A stretch of 64,000 nt of DNA from positions 1 through 64,000 of IMG/VR virus record IMGVR_UViG_3300046506_000220; one strand, written 5' to 3'. The DNA is from a virus. Both the position numbers and the translations under genes were made by a program. Of the stretch, positions 8,738 to 16,268 are shown piece by piece (the first letter of the stretch is position 1; every line of letters starts with the position of its first letter). The notes beneath the pieces were generated by a model. That model did no database searches and was not told where the DNA came from. It saw nothing but the letters and a program-made list of their open reading frames with translations.

Positions 8738-9868
8738 ATGCCCAAGAGCATCGCGATCACCCCTCGCATCGAACAGCTCATCTCCCGGAACAACGGGGGT
8801 GAGCACATTGACCTCCATTCAATTGCGGTGTTCGAGGCATCGGTGCTGAACACGCGTCCGCTCTCGCAGCCGGGGTCACTTTTCGACAAGGGTGTGACCA
8901 CCATTGAGACGCTCAACCAGATGGCGACGTATCTGAACAGCGGCGGACTGGTGCCGCTTCAGACACTTCATCAGAACGGTGACGAGCTGCCGGTTGGCCG
9001 CTTCTTCTACGGTGAGGTGCTGCCGTCAACCACGGGTGACGGCTCGAACGAGCTGGTGTGCCTGTTCTATCTGCCGAAGTCGGAGTCCGACCTCGTGATG
9101 AAGATGGACAACGGCATCATCGACGAGGTCAGTGCGAGCCTCGTTGCGCAGCACCTGCTGTGCTCGACGTGCAGCTGGGACTGGCGCAGTGCAGACGCGA
9201 CGTTTGCGAACTTCTATGACCGTACCTGTGGCAACGATCACGTGCTGGGTGCCGATGGTGTCCATCTCAGCATCAGTGGTCTGGACCGGTGGACAGAAAC
9301 GTCGCTGGTGTCGAAGGGGGCGGCGAACAACGCCAAGATTCTGGGCCGCACGAAGCAGCGGCTTGGCCAGGAGCAGTACGACCGCCTGGCGGCTTCGGGA
9401 ATCGTACCCGAGCAACTCATGCTGATTGCCACCACCACCGAAACCCGGAGTCCGAAGATGGATAAAGACATGACCGAACTGATCGAGGGCCTGGCCACCA
9501 CCAGGGCCTCGCTCACACTCAAGGAAACCGAACTCGCGACGGCCAATGCCCGCATCACCGAGCTGACGGGAGAAACGACCCGGTTGAGCGCTGAAGTGGC
9601 GACCCTGAAGGCAGGTACCACGTTGACCGAAACCACTGCGCAGCTCACGGCTGCCCAGGCGCAGGTCACCGAACTGACGGCCGCAGCAGCTGCGAGCGCC
9701 ACGGAGCTGGCGGACACGAAGGCCAAGCTCACCACGGCTGAAGCGCAGATTGCCGTGCTGCAGGCGGGTGCCGGGGCGGGTGGCCGGGGCGAAGGCGCGG
9801 GCGCTGGCAGCAGCCGTGAGGTCAGGCCCAGTGCCCGGAACAACGCGTTCAAGGCCCCCCCGCGTTAA
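8738..9868 (+). CDS. Prohead protease fused to scaffold-like coiled coil
   Basis: About 376 residues. The N-terminal half (IDLHSIAVFEASVLNTRPLS... to about residue 200) has the layout of a capsid maturation protease, and the position between portal and capsid genes fits. From about residue 240 the protein becomes a long Ala/Thr/Glu-rich coiled coil (ELIEGLATTRASLTLKETEL...) with a Gly-rich linker and basic tail, like the scaffold part of protease-scaffold fusions. An internal in-frame ATG at 9458, nine bases after CGGAG, could produce free scaffold protein. The start is uncertain: ATG 8738 fits the domain; a TTG at 8666 is also open. Confidence 0.68.
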   Translation: MPKSIAITPRIEQLISRNNGGEHIDLHSIAVFEASVLNTRPLSQPGSLFDKGVTTIETLNQMATYLNSGGLVPLQTLHQNGDELPVGRFFYGEVLPSTTGDGSNELVCLFYLPKSESDLVMKMDNGIIDEVSASLVAQHLLCSTCSWDWRSADATFANFYDRTCGNDHVLGADGVHLSISGLDRWTETSLVSKGAANNAKILGRTKQRLGQEQYDRLAASGIVPEQLMLIATTTETRSPKMDKDMTELIEGLATTRASLTLKETELATANARITELTGETTRLSAEVATLKAGTTLTETTAQLTAAQAQVTELTAAAAASATELADTKAKLTTAEAQIAVLQAGAGAGGRGEGAGAGSSREVRPSARNNAFKAPPR

Positions 9869-9909
9869 GCGTCAAGCGTTAGTCATCACCACCACATGAG
9901 GACACTTCA

Positions 9910-10314
9910 ATGAGCAACGCAATTGGTAGCGGCGTATCGCTTCGCGGTTTCTATGATGACGACGCGCAGTACACGTTCCTGCTCGCGGCGGGTATCACCC
10001 GTGACGATCAGGGCAAGGCCGTCACGCTCGACCCCACCGCGGTCAACACCGTGAAACTGAGCGACGACGGGGAGCGCATCATCGGCCGGCTGGAAGTGGT
10101 GGAAATCCGCGCGCAGGAAGGTGTGAATGTCGGCACCGTGTCGATCCAGGGGTCGCTTGACTACCCGGTCAAGGACGGCGAGGTGCTGGTCAACGGCGAC
10201 TCACTGGTGGGCGGTGGCGGAGGTACGGTCAAGAAGGCGGGGACCGGCGTGTTCACCAATCTTGTGGCGACCGGCGAGATGAACGGCACGAACATCGTCG
10301 CCATCAAGGACTAA
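9910..10314 (+). CDS. Capsid decoration / head stabilisation protein
   Basis: A 134-residue, beta-rich protein immediately before the major capsid gene. The text VVEIRAQEGVNVGTVSIQGSLDYPVKDGEVLVNGDSLVGGGGGTVKKAG resembles small head-decoration proteins that bind the outside of HK97-fold capsids. The ATG follows TGAGGACACTTCA. Identification rests on size, composition and genome position. Confidence 0.6.
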   Translation: MSNAIGSGVSLRGFYDDDAQYTFLLAAGITRDDQGKAVTLDPTAVNTVKLSDDGERIIGRLEVVEIRAQEGVNVGTVSIQGSLDYPVKDGEVLVNGDSLVGGGGGTVKKAGTGVFTNLVATGEMNGTNIVAIKD

Positions 10315-10328
10315 AAGGAAAGAACATC

Positions 10329-11516
10329 ATGGCTGACCTGATCGATATTCCCCGTCAAGCGCCCGAAGTTGTGCTGGCTGGCCTGCGGCCGGCTGATCCG
10401 AGCGACCAGGGCCGCTCGGCCGATGCAGGTCGACGTCTCGTGCGTCTTGCTGCGGATGTCGGCCTGGGCATGCGTGATTACCTGACGCTGGCGATTGACC
10501 CGCGGACCTCGTCCGAAGCGCAACGCTACGATGGCCTGAATGGCTACGAAGCGGCGCTCGCCTATCTCAACCTGCCGGTACGTCAGGATCTTGAACAGGG
10601 TGTGCTGCTGCAGGCGGCGTCTGAATCGTTCCAGACCTATCCGGGCACGCGCGCGATGTTCCCGGAGGTGATGGATGACATCCTGCGCTGGCGCAACCGT
10701 CAGGACCAGCTCGAACAGGTCGGCCCGCTCGTGTCGCAGTCGCGCACGATCAGCGGCGCCGAGATGATCTCGACCTTTGTCGATGACGACTCGAACGAAC
10801 GTGGCACGTATACGGTGAGTGAATTCGGCCAGGTGCCGGTTCGCACGATCCGTACGTCGCAACAGACCGTCGGCATCTTCAAGCACGGCTCGGGCTACCG
10901 GACCTCCTACGAATTCAACCGCCGCGCCTCGCTCGACATCATGACCCCGTTCGCCGCGCGCGTCGCCCGTGAGCTGGAGATCTCGAAGGTGCGCGCGGCC
11001 ACCAGCACGCTGATCAACGGCGACGGCATCAACCCGGCCGCCCCGGTGGTGCAGGTATCGGCCTTCGGCGGGGATGCCACCAAGGCGTTCTCGACCAACT
11101 ACAAGGCGCTGGCCAAGTGGCTGATGGCGCGCGCGAAGGCGGGGTATCCGATCGACACGATCCTGGGTAACTACGACATGTTCGTCGAGATCCTGTTCAT
11201 GTTCCAGCCGGTGCTGGGTCTGGGGGGCTTCACGGATATCCAGGCGCTGGTCGCGCAGGGCACGCCGAAGATCAACACGAACCTGCCGATCCTCAACAAG
11301 TCGGTCAATTTCGCGTTGTCCTCGGGTGTGCCGGAAGGTCAGCTGGTCGGCTTCACGGTGGCTGAGACGCTCGAAGAACTGGTTGAAGCCGGTTCGAACA
11401 TCGCGGAAAACGAGCGTTCGATCGGGAACCAGTCGATCACCTACGTGCGCACCGAGAACACCGGCTACAAGCTGGCGTTCCCCGACACGCGCCAGGTCCT
11501 CGACGTGGCTCACTGA
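10329..11516 (+). CDS. Major capsid protein (HK97 fold)
   Basis: A 395-residue protein following the decoration gene and followed by a strong terminator, the normal arrangement for the most abundant virion protein. It begins with a helical N-arm, has an extended loop region (SQSRTISGAEMISTFVDDDS...), and ends with AENERSIGNQSITYVRTENTGYKLAFPDTRQVLDV, compatible with the P-domain end. A good ribosome-binding site (AAAGGAAAGAACATC) precedes ATG 10329. No delta-domain cleavage site can be named from sequence alone. Confidence 0.8.
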   Translation: MADLIDIPRQAPEVVLAGLRPADPSDQGRSADAGRRLVRLAADVGLGMRDYLTLAIDPRTSSEAQRYDGLNGYEAALAYLNLPVRQDLEQGVLLQAASESFQTYPGTRAMFPEVMDDILRWRNRQDQLEQVGPLVSQSRTISGAEMISTFVDDDSNERGTYTVSEFGQVPVRTIRTSQQTVGIFKHGSGYRTSYEFNRRASLDIMTPFAARVARELEISKVRAATSTLINGDGINPAAPVVQVSAFGGDATKAFSTNYKALAKWLMARAKAGYPIDTILGNYDMFVEILFMFQPVLGLGGFTDIQALVAQGTPKINTNLPILNKSVNFALSSGVPEGQLVGFTVAETLEELVEAGSNIAENERSIGNQSITYVRTENTGYKLAFPDTRQVLDVAH

Positions 11517-11540
11517 GCCCCGGCCCGGGCTGGAGAAAAA

Positions 11541-11570
11541 AGGCCCGCCCTCACCGGGCGGGCCTTTTTC
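11541..11570. terminator. Strong terminator after the capsid gene
   Basis: A perfect 10-bp stem (AGGCCCGCCC / GGGCGGGCCT) with a four-base loop, preceded by AAAAAA and followed by TTTTT, so it can work on both strands. It probably separates high-level capsid transcription from the connector genes. Confidence 0.9.
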
Positions 11571-11586
11571 AATTACGGATGGCACC

Positions 11587-11910
11587 ATGAAGATTCTCGC
11601 GCAGACCCTTGGCACCTTTCAGCTGCTCGACAACCTTACCGGGGATCTGATCCCGGCGTCGCGCCCCGCCGTCATCACGAAAACGAGCTTCACCACCGCG
11701 CGCGCCGCGATCGAGCAGGTCAGGATCCTGGCCGAGCTGAAGGACGACGCGACCGACGCCGAATTCAGAAAGCACTGGGAGGAGGCCGGGGGTGACTACG
11801 ACCTCGCGGTTCAGTCATTCCTGTCGGCGTATGGCGCGGACCCGGCCGTTGAGGTAGCGGAAACAGAGGCCCAGCCCGCCCCCTCGAAGCGCCGGGGCCG
11901 CGCATCATGA
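11587..11910 (+). CDS. Unknown small head protein
   Basis: A 107-residue protein starting at ATG 11587 just past the terminator. It has an N-terminal beta-rich part, a helical middle (ARAAIEQVRILAELKDDATDAEFRKHWEEAGGDYDLAVQSFLSAYG) and a basic C-terminus PSKRRGRAS. It overlaps the next gene by four bases (ATGA). Position suggests a head-completion or assembly role; there is no recognisable family. Confidence 0.7.
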   Translation: MKILAQTLGTFQLLDNLTGDLIPASRPAVITKTSFTTARAAIEQVRILAELKDDATDAEFRKHWEEAGGDYDLAVQSFLSAYGADPAVEVAETEAQPAPSKRRGRAS

Positions 11911-12635
11911 AATGGTTCCTGGCCGGTGAAGACATCACGCTCGAGGCCGAGGTGGTGGCTGGCGGCATTCCCGCCCAGCCGGATGCCGGCACGGCCAGCG
12001 GCACCGTGCGCGACCCGGCCGGCACGATCCTCCCCGGCCTCGACCATGTCCCCCTTGACGTACCGGGCACCACCATCTCGCTGGTCGTGCCTGCGGCGCA
12101 GAATCTGCTTGCCAGCGGCGCCGACTCCGAGGCCCGGTACGTCACCTTTATCTACCGGGTGAACGGCCAGAGCCACCAGCAGACGCTTGCCTATGCGCTC
12201 TATCCCTTCCTGCCTCTCGAAACCAACGAGGACGCGGTACGGGCCGTTATGGGCCTCTCCGTTGACGAGCTGCCCGATGACGACATCGAGATCATCCCGG
12301 CCTGGTTCAACCTGCGTGATGAGTACGGCACCGACTTCACGAACGCCTTCACGATGACGGGACCCAGGCGCACGGCGGCCAACCGTGTGCTCGCGGCGCG
12401 CGCGGCACTCAATACGCTGCCTTCGCTGCAGCTGCGTCTGGTGCAGTCCCGGCAGGTCGAGAATGCGCAGTTCTCCCGCTGGGACTGGATCGATTTCGAC
12501 AGGCTCAAGAGCGACCTCGTCGGGGTGCTCAGCTCGAACCTCCAGCTGCTCAGCACCAGCCTGGCGCTGACCCTGGCCACCCAGCAGACTTTTTTCACCG
12601 TCTCCCATCCCGTTGACCCGCTGACCAACGCCTGA
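11907..12635 (+). CDS. Probable head-tail connector
   Basis: A 242-residue protein with two parts. Residues 1-100 form an Ig-like beta region (ITLEAEVVAGGIPAQPDAGT...RYVTFIYRVNGQ). A helical region from about residue 105 begins TNEDAVRAVMGLSVDELPDDDIEIIPAWFNLRDEYG. The helical part has the look of adaptor/connector proteins (gp6/gp15-like) that sit under the portal. It is ATGA-coupled to the genes on both sides. Confidence 0.55.
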   Translation: MKWFLAGEDITLEAEVVAGGIPAQPDAGTASGTVRDPAGTILPGLDHVPLDVPGTTISLVVPAAQNLLASGADSEARYVTFIYRVNGQSHQQTLAYALYPFLPLETNEDAVRAVMGLSVDELPDDDIEIIPAWFNLRDEYGTDFTNAFTMTGPRRTAANRVLAARAALNTLPSLQLRLVQSRQVENAQFSRWDWIDFDRLKSDLVGVLSSNLQLLSTSLALTLATQQTFFTVSHPVDPLTNA

Positions 12636-13147
12636 TGAGCCACCTCTCCCCCCTGAACCGCGAGCTGGTCAACCTGTCGCAGGGCAACGCGAAGCTCTGG
12701 GGGATGGTGAGCGCACCGATCGCCCGTACCGGCACCGAGGCCTTCGGGCCGCCGCAACGGATGCTGCATGCGCGTCGCGGTTCCGTGGCCCAGGCGGGCG
12801 ACATCGTGATGGATCTGGGCGAGCGTTATGTGCTCGGCTTTTTTAACCAGACCGCGAGCGACGCCATCTTTCGCATGTACCGCCTGCCCTTCCTCGCTGA
12901 TGTCAGGCGGATGGTGACGACGGCCGACCCCGTCAGCGGCTTTCCTCGCAATACCGGTGAGCAGACGGTGGCCCGTGCGTGGTATGACCTCCAGCCGAAT
13001 GGTTTCGGCAAGGATCTCGACAAGCTCAACCGGGCGAAGTACCGGCTCATCACGGGCTTTGCGCTGAAGGTCGGTGATGTGCTGGATGGCCACAAGGTGG
13101 TGAGCGTTTCGCTCGAGCTGGGCGTCAACGTGGCCGAGGCGGAATGA
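12635..13147 (+). CDS. Unknown, head-closure position
   Basis: A 170-residue protein without a recognised motif. Beta-rich stretches (RRGSVAQAGDIVMDLGERYVLGFF, LKVGDVLDGHKVVSVSLELGVNVAE) and its place between connector and tail-completion genes suggest a head-closure or stopper protein. Confidence 0.6.
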   Translation: MSHLSPLNRELVNLSQGNAKLWGMVSAPIARTGTEAFGPPQRMLHARRGSVAQAGDIVMDLGERYVLGFFNQTASDAIFRMYRLPFLADVRRMVTTADPVSGFPRNTGEQTVARAWYDLQPNGFGKDLDKLNRAKYRLITGFALKVGDVLDGHKVVSVSLELGVNVAEAE

Positions 13148-13923
13148 TGGCACCGGCCTCGCTGTCGGACCAGTCCGCCGCGCTCAGGGCGTTCGTGGAA
13201 GACCGTTTCTTCTCGACGGTGACGGACCAGCTGGCCGCGTCCGCCGACGGGATCGGGGTCGAGATCCAGTCCGTGCTGACGCAACTGCTGAAGGGCTTTT
13301 TTGCCAGCCTGGCGGCGAAGCTCAATGGTCTGGACGAGCCTTTCGAGGAGATCCGGCCGATTGTTGGAGGATCGTGGATCCCGCTGGGACTTGAATACGA
13401 GAAGTACCGCAAATTCGGCCAGACTGACTACTTTGTGTACTCCGAGCTGCCGATCCTGCGTCGGCGCACGTACCGGTCAAGGAAGCTCAGGCGCACCACG
13501 ATCGGCCTCAAGCGTGACCGGACGGAGAGCCTGCGTAACCAGATGAAGCGCATCAACAATTTCGCCGAGCTTTACGGTGCGGTGATCGTCAACCTTGAAT
13601 CCCACACCACGATCAACAGGGGGGGCCGGCGCCAGTACAAGGCCGGCACCCTGCGCGAGGGCGTCCGGGTGGGTGGACAGATCACCAGGAAATCGAGCGA
13701 TTTCGTCAGCATCGTAGTTGACTGGGTCCCCAATCTCACGGGGCAGGATGTGCTGGTGCGAGGCGTGACTGAAGAGAAGCTCAACCCCCGGATCAAGCGC
13801 AAGCTGCTCAATAGTCAGGATGCCTACCGGCCGCTGATCGGGGCCTACCTGCTCTTTTACCAGAACACCACCGTCAGGGACATCATCCTTGGCACCCTTC
13901 GGAAATATGGCGGCGCCCCATGA
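13144..13923 (+). CDS. Unknown, tail-completion position
   Basis: A 259-residue protein with a helical N-terminus, a Trp-Ile-Pro-Leu segment (GGSWIPLGLEYEKYRKFG) and a very basic middle (RRRTYRSRKLRRTTIGLKRDR). It occupies the slot of lambda Z / HK97 gp10-type tail-completion proteins and is coupled to the next gene through ATGA. Function is inferred from gene order only. Confidence 0.55.
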   Translation: MMAPASLSDQSAALRAFVEDRFFSTVTDQLAASADGIGVEIQSVLTQLLKGFFASLAAKLNGLDEPFEEIRPIVGGSWIPLGLEYEKYRKFGQTDYFVYSELPILRRRTYRSRKLRRTTIGLKRDRTESLRNQMKRINNFAELYGAVIVNLESHTTINRGGRRQYKAGTLREGVRVGGQITRKSSDFVSIVVDWVPNLTGQDVLVRGVTEEKLNPRIKRKLLNSQDAYRPLIGAYLLFYQNTTVRDIILGTLRKYGGAP

Positions 13924-14378
13924 TCAGCACCAACGTCTATGAAGATCATCTGAGCAGCCTGCTGAAGTTCTGCACGGACTTTGCGGCGAGCATCAGTGTC
14001 GACGGAGAGCCCGCGTTTCAGGCGGTCTTCTTCGACGCCTATGACGAGTTCGACCAGCTGCCGGCTGGTTCCCTGATCGGGCCTGCCGGCTATGCGCTCG
14101 ATGTCGACGAACATGTGGTGACCATCAAGGTGATGATCGGCGTGGCCACCGAGATGGATCCGAACACCTTCCGGTTGACGAAGGCGATGGGGAAGTTGAC
14201 CCAGCGGCTGCTGCCGACCCGACGGATTGCCGTGTTTGATGCGGACACTGGCACCGCGATCGGCACCCTGACCGTGCTGGATGGTATTCGCGTGCTGCCC
14301 GAGGCAGGCGGCGGCGGACGGTCCATGAAGTACCTTGCCTTCATGGCCTCGTCCGATGTCACTGCGGATCTTTCTTGA
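13920..14378 (+). CDS. Probable tail terminator
   Basis: A 152-residue protein just upstream of the tail tube gene, the lambda U position. Its mixture of an N-terminal helix (YEDHLSSLLKFCTDFAASI) and strands (VVTIKVMIGVATEMDPN, RRIAVFDADTGTAIGTLTVLDGIRVLPE) fits a tail terminator, which stops tube growth and joins tail to head. Its last 20 bases overlap the antisense gene that ends at 14359. Confidence 0.5.
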   Translation: MISTNVYEDHLSSLLKFCTDFAASISVDGEPAFQAVFFDAYDEFDQLPAGSLIGPAGYALDVDEHVVTIKVMIGVATEMDPNTFRLTKAMGKLTQRLLPTRRIAVFDADTGTAIGTLTVLDGIRVLPEAGGGGRSMKYLAFMASSDVTADLS

Positions 14379-14556
14379 GGAAACTCTCCATGAGTTGCCG
14401 GTCGCGGTCTACACCCGCCTGGATACCCGCTTCGACCAGGAAGTGGATCTCGGAATTGCGGGTGCGCTTGTTCAGTTTGCGGCGTGCATCCACCTGGGCG
14501 ACCAGCGAACGCGGGAGCCGCGTGGTGAAGGCGATGATTTCGTCATTGTTTTCCAA
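14359..14556 (-). CDS. Arc-type ribbon-helix-helix protein, antisense
   Basis: A 65-residue protein on the opposite strand to the whole late operon. Residues about 7-50 match the Arc/MetJ fold: a beta strand (AFTTRLPRSLVAQVD), a helix, and NSEIHFLVEAGIQAG as the second helix. The best start is TTG at 14556, seven bases after AGGGGG; no ATG is available in frame downstream of the stop-free start region. Two GTAGCA words, nine bases apart (14600-14605 and 14609-14614), lie just upstream and could be its operator. It would be a DNA-binding regulator, perhaps of late genes; the target is unknown. Confidence 0.72.
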   Translation of the reverse strand: MENNDEIIAFTTRLPRSLVAQVDARRKLNKRTRNSEIHFLVEAGIQAGVDRDRQLMESFLKKDPQ

Positions 14557-14650
14557 GATGGTGCCCCCTTCTACCAAACAAAACCTTTGATTGTTGATGG
14601 TAGCAAACGTAGCATCCCGTAACCAAGGATTTATTCGAGGAGAACTAACG

Positions 14651-15442
14651 ATGGCTGGCGAAGCAATTACCCAGAAGTTCATGCTCGGAACGGCCACCGT
14701 GATGATCGGTGCCCAGGCCGACCTCTTCAATCTGAATCCCGCAGAGCACTCGATTGGCCTCGTCAAGAATTTCTCGATCAGCGGCCAGCCGGCGTACACG
14801 GAACTGACCCAGGGCGTGAAAAACTCGGTCGTGTATTCGGTGATGACGGGCAACCCGGTCACGGCCACGATGGAGGTGTACGAGCACACCTCGAAGACGC
14901 TCACATACAGCCTGGGGCTCGATGGCTCCGCACTGTCGGCCAGTACCGTTTCGACGACCACCAATGCCGATACGCCAGCCAACCCGGCCGGCAACGCGGT
15001 GATCCCGGTGGCGCTCGTGACCGGCTTTGCAGCTGGCGACTGGCTGCAGGCCCAGGTGCCAGGTCAGGGCGATAAGCTGCTGGTCGCCCAGGTGAAGGAG
15101 ATCGACGACACCGCCAAGACGATTACGGTCGCCGATGCGCAGTCGTTCTCATACGCGCTGCCGATGGGCACGGTCGTGAAGAAGGTCAACGTCATCGGTG
15201 TCGGTTCGAAGGCCGACCAGCCGTTCCTGTCGGCCAAGATCGTCGGCAACCTCGCCGATGGCATGCCGGTGGCGCTGCTGATCCCGAAGATCCGCATCAC
15301 CGGGGGCTTCACGCTCGCGTTCAAGACCGACGCGTTCGGCAACCTGCCCTACAAGTTCCAGCCGTACGACCTGACGGCAACCGATCCGTTCTACGCTGAC
15401 TTCCTGCCGTACGGTCAGGCACTGCTGGCGGCGGCGTCCTGA
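14651..15442 (+). CDS. Major tail (tube) protein
   Basis: A 263-residue beta-rich protein directly before the frameshifting chaperone pair, the lambda V position. The start at ATG 14651 is preceded by GAGGAGAACTAACG. Strand-rich stretches and an Ala/Thr-rich loop (ASTVSTTTNADTPANPAGN) are seen; residues about 110-190 look like an extra surface domain inserted into the tube fold. Tube proteins polymerise into the non-contractile tail. Confidence 0.8.
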   Translation: MAGEAITQKFMLGTATVMIGAQADLFNLNPAEHSIGLVKNFSISGQPAYTELTQGVKNSVVYSVMTGNPVTATMEVYEHTSKTLTYSLGLDGSALSASTVSTTTNADTPANPAGNAVIPVALVTGFAAGDWLQAQVPGQGDKLLVAQVKEIDDTAKTITVADAQSFSYALPMGTVVKKVNVIGVGSKADQPFLSAKIVGNLADGMPVALLIPKIRITGGFTLAFKTDAFGNLPYKFQPYDLTATDPFYADFLPYGQALLAAAS

Positions 15443-15485
15443 TGCGTGAGGTGCCTGCTGGTACCTTGAAAACCCTTGATGAACC

Positions 15486-15519
15486 AGCCCACCGGTTGCA
15501 ATAATCGGTGGGCTTTTTC
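15486..15519 (+). terminator. Terminator/attenuator after tail tube gene
   Basis: AGCCCACCG (15486-15494) pairs with CGGTGGGCT (15506-15514), followed by TTTTTC. It would lower expression of the chaperone and tape measure genes relative to the tube protein. Confidence 0.85.
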
Positions 15520-15531
15520 ATTGAGGATTCC

Positions 15532-15978
15532 ATGTCTTCCACCGCCAGAAAGCTACCTCCCCCAGCCCCGAATCCGCGCATGAAGCTCACGGTCAACGGT
15601 GTTGAGCGCGAGCTGTTCATGTCGTTCGGCCTGCTCAACGAGATCTGCCGTGGTGTCGGTGACGTCCAGGGGGCGATCGCGATCCCCACCAATGCCGAAC
15701 TGCGTGACTACGCGCTGATGGTGGTGCTGTCCGAGCGCGATCCCACCAACGGCGAGGTGATCACCCCCTGCAACCTGCATCTGCTCGATATCAGCACCGG
15801 GGAAGCGGAAAACCTGCTGGCCTGGATCTCTGAGCATGTGACGGATTTTTTTCTGCGGACGATGGAGAGAGTCGTCCGGACGCAGAGGGGCAACGAGGGC
15901 CGCTTCAGGGATCTGGCGCGGCCGGCGCCAAACCCGCCGGAAAGCTCAACGCCTACACCGACTGGTTCCGGGGCCTGA
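15532..15978 (+). CDS. Tail assembly chaperone (G-type)
   Basis: A 148-residue protein between the tube and tape measure genes. The ATG at 15532 follows GAGGATTCC. It is the upstream frame of the conserved two-product tail chaperone gene of long-tailed phages, which coats the tape measure protein during tail assembly. Near its 3' end seven T residues (15846-15852) allow ribosomes to slip back one base and make the longer G-T product. Confidence 0.82.
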   Translation: MSSTARKLPPPAPNPRMKLTVNGVERELFMSFGLLNEICRGVGDVQGAIAIPTNAELRDYALMVVLSERDPTNGEVITPCNLHLLDISTGEAENLLAWISEHVTDFFLRTMERVVRTQRGNEGRFRDLARPAPNPPESSTPTPTGSGA

Positions 15979-16268
15979 ATTTTATCGAAGGCCTTTGCTG
16001 GGCCTTTGACACGGTGCCTTCGCAGGTGGGAAAGATTATCTGGATGTACACCCGCGAGGACATTAAAATTCGCACACGGTTGCGGCTTGGCGAAGGCCAG
16101 GCGCATCACGTGCAGCAGTTCCAGACGATTGCCACCCTTCTCTCCGGGTTTCTCGGCCCTGCTCCTGCCACAGAGTCAACCGCTGAAACATCCGACTCAT
16201 CGTCAGGAGTGCCTAAAAACTTCGAGGATGCGCAACGTCAACTCGCAGCGGTTTTTGGGAAAAGCTAA
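15532..16268 (+). CDS. Tail assembly chaperone G-T, -1 frameshift product
   Basis: Joined product of about 245 residues: codons from 15532 through TTT at 15850-15852, then a -1 slip so that reading resumes at 15852 (TCT GCG GAC GAT...). The -1 frame is free of stops from there to 16268, encodes YTDWFRGLNFIEGLCWAFDTVPSQVG before any ATG, and so has no reason to stay open unless translated by slippage. In lambda-like phages the G:GT ratio is essential and the T part binds tail tube subunits. Confidence 0.8.
15846..15852 (+). promoter_or_regulatory. -1 ribosomal frameshift slippery site
   Basis: In the G frame the codons read GAT-TTT-TTT-CTG, giving a T TTT TTT heptamer that permits tandem re-pairing of both tRNAs after a one-base backward slip. 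The -1 frame downstream is open for more than 130 codons. Confidence 0.78.

Noticed and set aside
10311-11615. 434-residue open frame on the minus strand
   Set aside because: Shadow of the major capsid gene; it also runs through the strong terminator at 11541-11570.
15846-15852. T run as a sequencing error instead of a slippery site
   Set aside because: The two-frame arrangement at exactly this genome position is conserved in long-tailed phages, so programmed slippage is preferred; read-level checking is still listed.
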